Made by a program: the position numbers and the translations under genes. From positions 1-6,251 of the forward strand of contig JABDBU010000038.1 of NCBI GenBank assembly GCA_013288455.1: a stretch of 6,251 bases of DNA. The letters run 5' to 3'. This document shows positions 5,588-6,251 of this stretch, in pieces (position 1 is the first letter of the stretch; every line of letters starts with the position of its first letter). This DNA is from Gammaproteobacteria bacterium (GTDB lineage: Bacteria > Pseudomonadota > Gammaproteobacteria > Diplorickettsiales > Diplorickettsiaceae). The notes beneath the pieces were generated by a model that saw only the letters and a program-made list of their open reading frames with translations, was not told the DNA's origin and did no database searches.

Positions 5588-6251
5588 ATGAGTAGTATTC
5601 AAATTCGCGGTGCTCGTACGCATAATTTACAGAATATCAATCTGGATATTCCTCGAGATCAACTCGTCGTAGTAACTGGCTTATCGGGTTCTGGTAAATC
5701 TTCTTTGGCGTTTTATACGCTCTATGCTGAAGCGCGGCGCCGCTACGTTGAATCCTTGTCTTCCTATGCGCGACAGTTCCTTTCTATGACGGAAAAGCCA
5801 GATGTAGACCACATTGAAGGACTATCTCCAGCCATTGCTATTGATCAAAAATCAGGTTCGCACAATCCGCGCTCTACTGTAGGGACGGTAACGGAAATTT
5901 ATGATTATCTGCGCGTGTTGTTTGCTAGGGTAGGGGAGCCGCGCTGTCCTATACACGGAACCCATTTGGCGGCACAAAGTATCAGTCAAATGGTGGATAC
6001 ATTAATGGCTTTCCCGGTGGAAACACAGTTTTTGATATTGGCTCCGGTCGTACAAGAGCGAAAAGGGGAACATAAGCAATCGTTTGAGCGTTTAAGAAGT
6101 CAAGGCTATCTACGTGCCAGAGTGGATGGGAAATTGCAGGAATTAGATACAGTGCCTTCGTTAAATAGGAAGCAAAAGCACAGCATTGAGGTTGTCGTGG
6201 ATAGAATTAGGATAAAACCAGAAAATCGACTTCGATTAAGCGAGTCCCTAG
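5588..6251 (+). CDS. uvrA: UvrABC excision nuclease subunit A, N-terminal part (cut by window end)
   Basis: The first 221 codons of a protein normally about 940 residues long. It is an ABC-type ATPase that, with UvrB, finds bulky DNA lesions in nucleotide excision repair. The start MSSIQIRGARTHNLQNINL is family-typical. Walker A is G31-L-S-G-S-G-K37-S38-S39. EGLSPAIAIDQKS (77-89) includes a likely Q-loop, followed by SHNPRSTVGT (91-100) and FARVGEPRCP (112-121). From about residue 130 the UvrB-binding region begins. The frame is open to the window edge with no stop. Odd points are Tyr43, Ala49 and Arg50 just after Walker A, where E. coli has Asp, Gly and Gln (the AFDTLYAEGQRRY signature). No clear ribosome site precedes the ATG; the start is chosen by homology. 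The rest of the gene lies outside the window. Confidence 0.97.
   Translation, partial: MSSIQIRGARTHNLQNINLDIPRDQLVVVTGLSGSGKSSLAFYTLYAEARRRYVESLSSYARQFLSMTEKPDVDHIEGLSPAIAIDQKSGSHNPRSTVGTVTEIYDYLRVLFARVGEPRCPIHGTHLAAQSISQMVDTLMAFPVETQFLILAPVVQERKGEHKQSFERLRSQGYLRARVDGKLQELDTVPSLNRKQKHSIEVVVDRIRIKPENRLRLSESL

Noticed and set aside
5408..5623. A 71-codon minus-strand open frame spanning the ssb/uvrA gap and the start of uvrA
   Set aside because: It overlaps the confident uvrA start and the control region, shows no recognisable family, and has low-complexity AT-driven composition. It is most likely a chance frame.

Overview
The window looks like ordinary chromosomal DNA of a gammaproteobacterium with moderate to low GC. 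The evidence is the divergent ssb/uvrA pair, an Slt70-type lytic transglycosylase, and SSB and UvrA sequences that align residue for residue with my recollection of the E. coli proteins. The AT-leaning codon use and the RmuC and UspA sequence types would fit the Legionellales (Coxiella/Legionella/Rickettsiella-like bacteria). That placement is an impression from memory, not a demonstrated result. I see no mobile element, CRISPR array, tRNA or rRNA.

Layout, left to right: (1) 17-469 (+), a small universal stress protein of the UspA type, with a GTG start. (2) 470-695, a 226-bp gap holding a good sigma70-like promoter (620-647) with a perfect 6-bp inverted repeat (600-614) just upstream of its -35 box. 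(3) 696-920 (+), a 74-residue two-helix membrane protein of the DUF378 family. (4) 1024-2238 (-), rmuC, convergent with the previous gene. (5) 2268-4118 (+), slt, divergent from rmuC with only 29 bp between the two start codons. (6) 4119-4303, a convergent gap with a strong minus-strand intrinsic terminator. (7) 4304-4633 (-), a secreted single-BON-domain protein; its start is best placed at the internal ATG, not the upstream GTG. (8) 4634-4913, a mostly featureless gap. (9) 4914-5393 (-), ssb. (10) 5394-5587, the divergent ssb/uvrA control region. (11) 5588-6251 (+), the first 221 codons of uvrA, cut by the window end.

Two themes recur. One is DNA maintenance: RmuC limits recombination-associated rearrangement, SSB coats single-stranded DNA, and UvrA recognises lesions in nucleotide excision repair. 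The other is envelope and stress: Slt, the periplasmic BON protein, the DUF378 membrane protein and the universal stress protein. Most genes appear to be single transcription units on alternating strands, so I infer no shared operon.

I found no convincing new system. The points most worth a second look are three unusual substitutions just after the UvrA Walker A motif, the absence of any LexA-type half-site between ssb and uvrA, the palindrome beside the DUF378 promoter, and the very tight rmuC/slt divergence.
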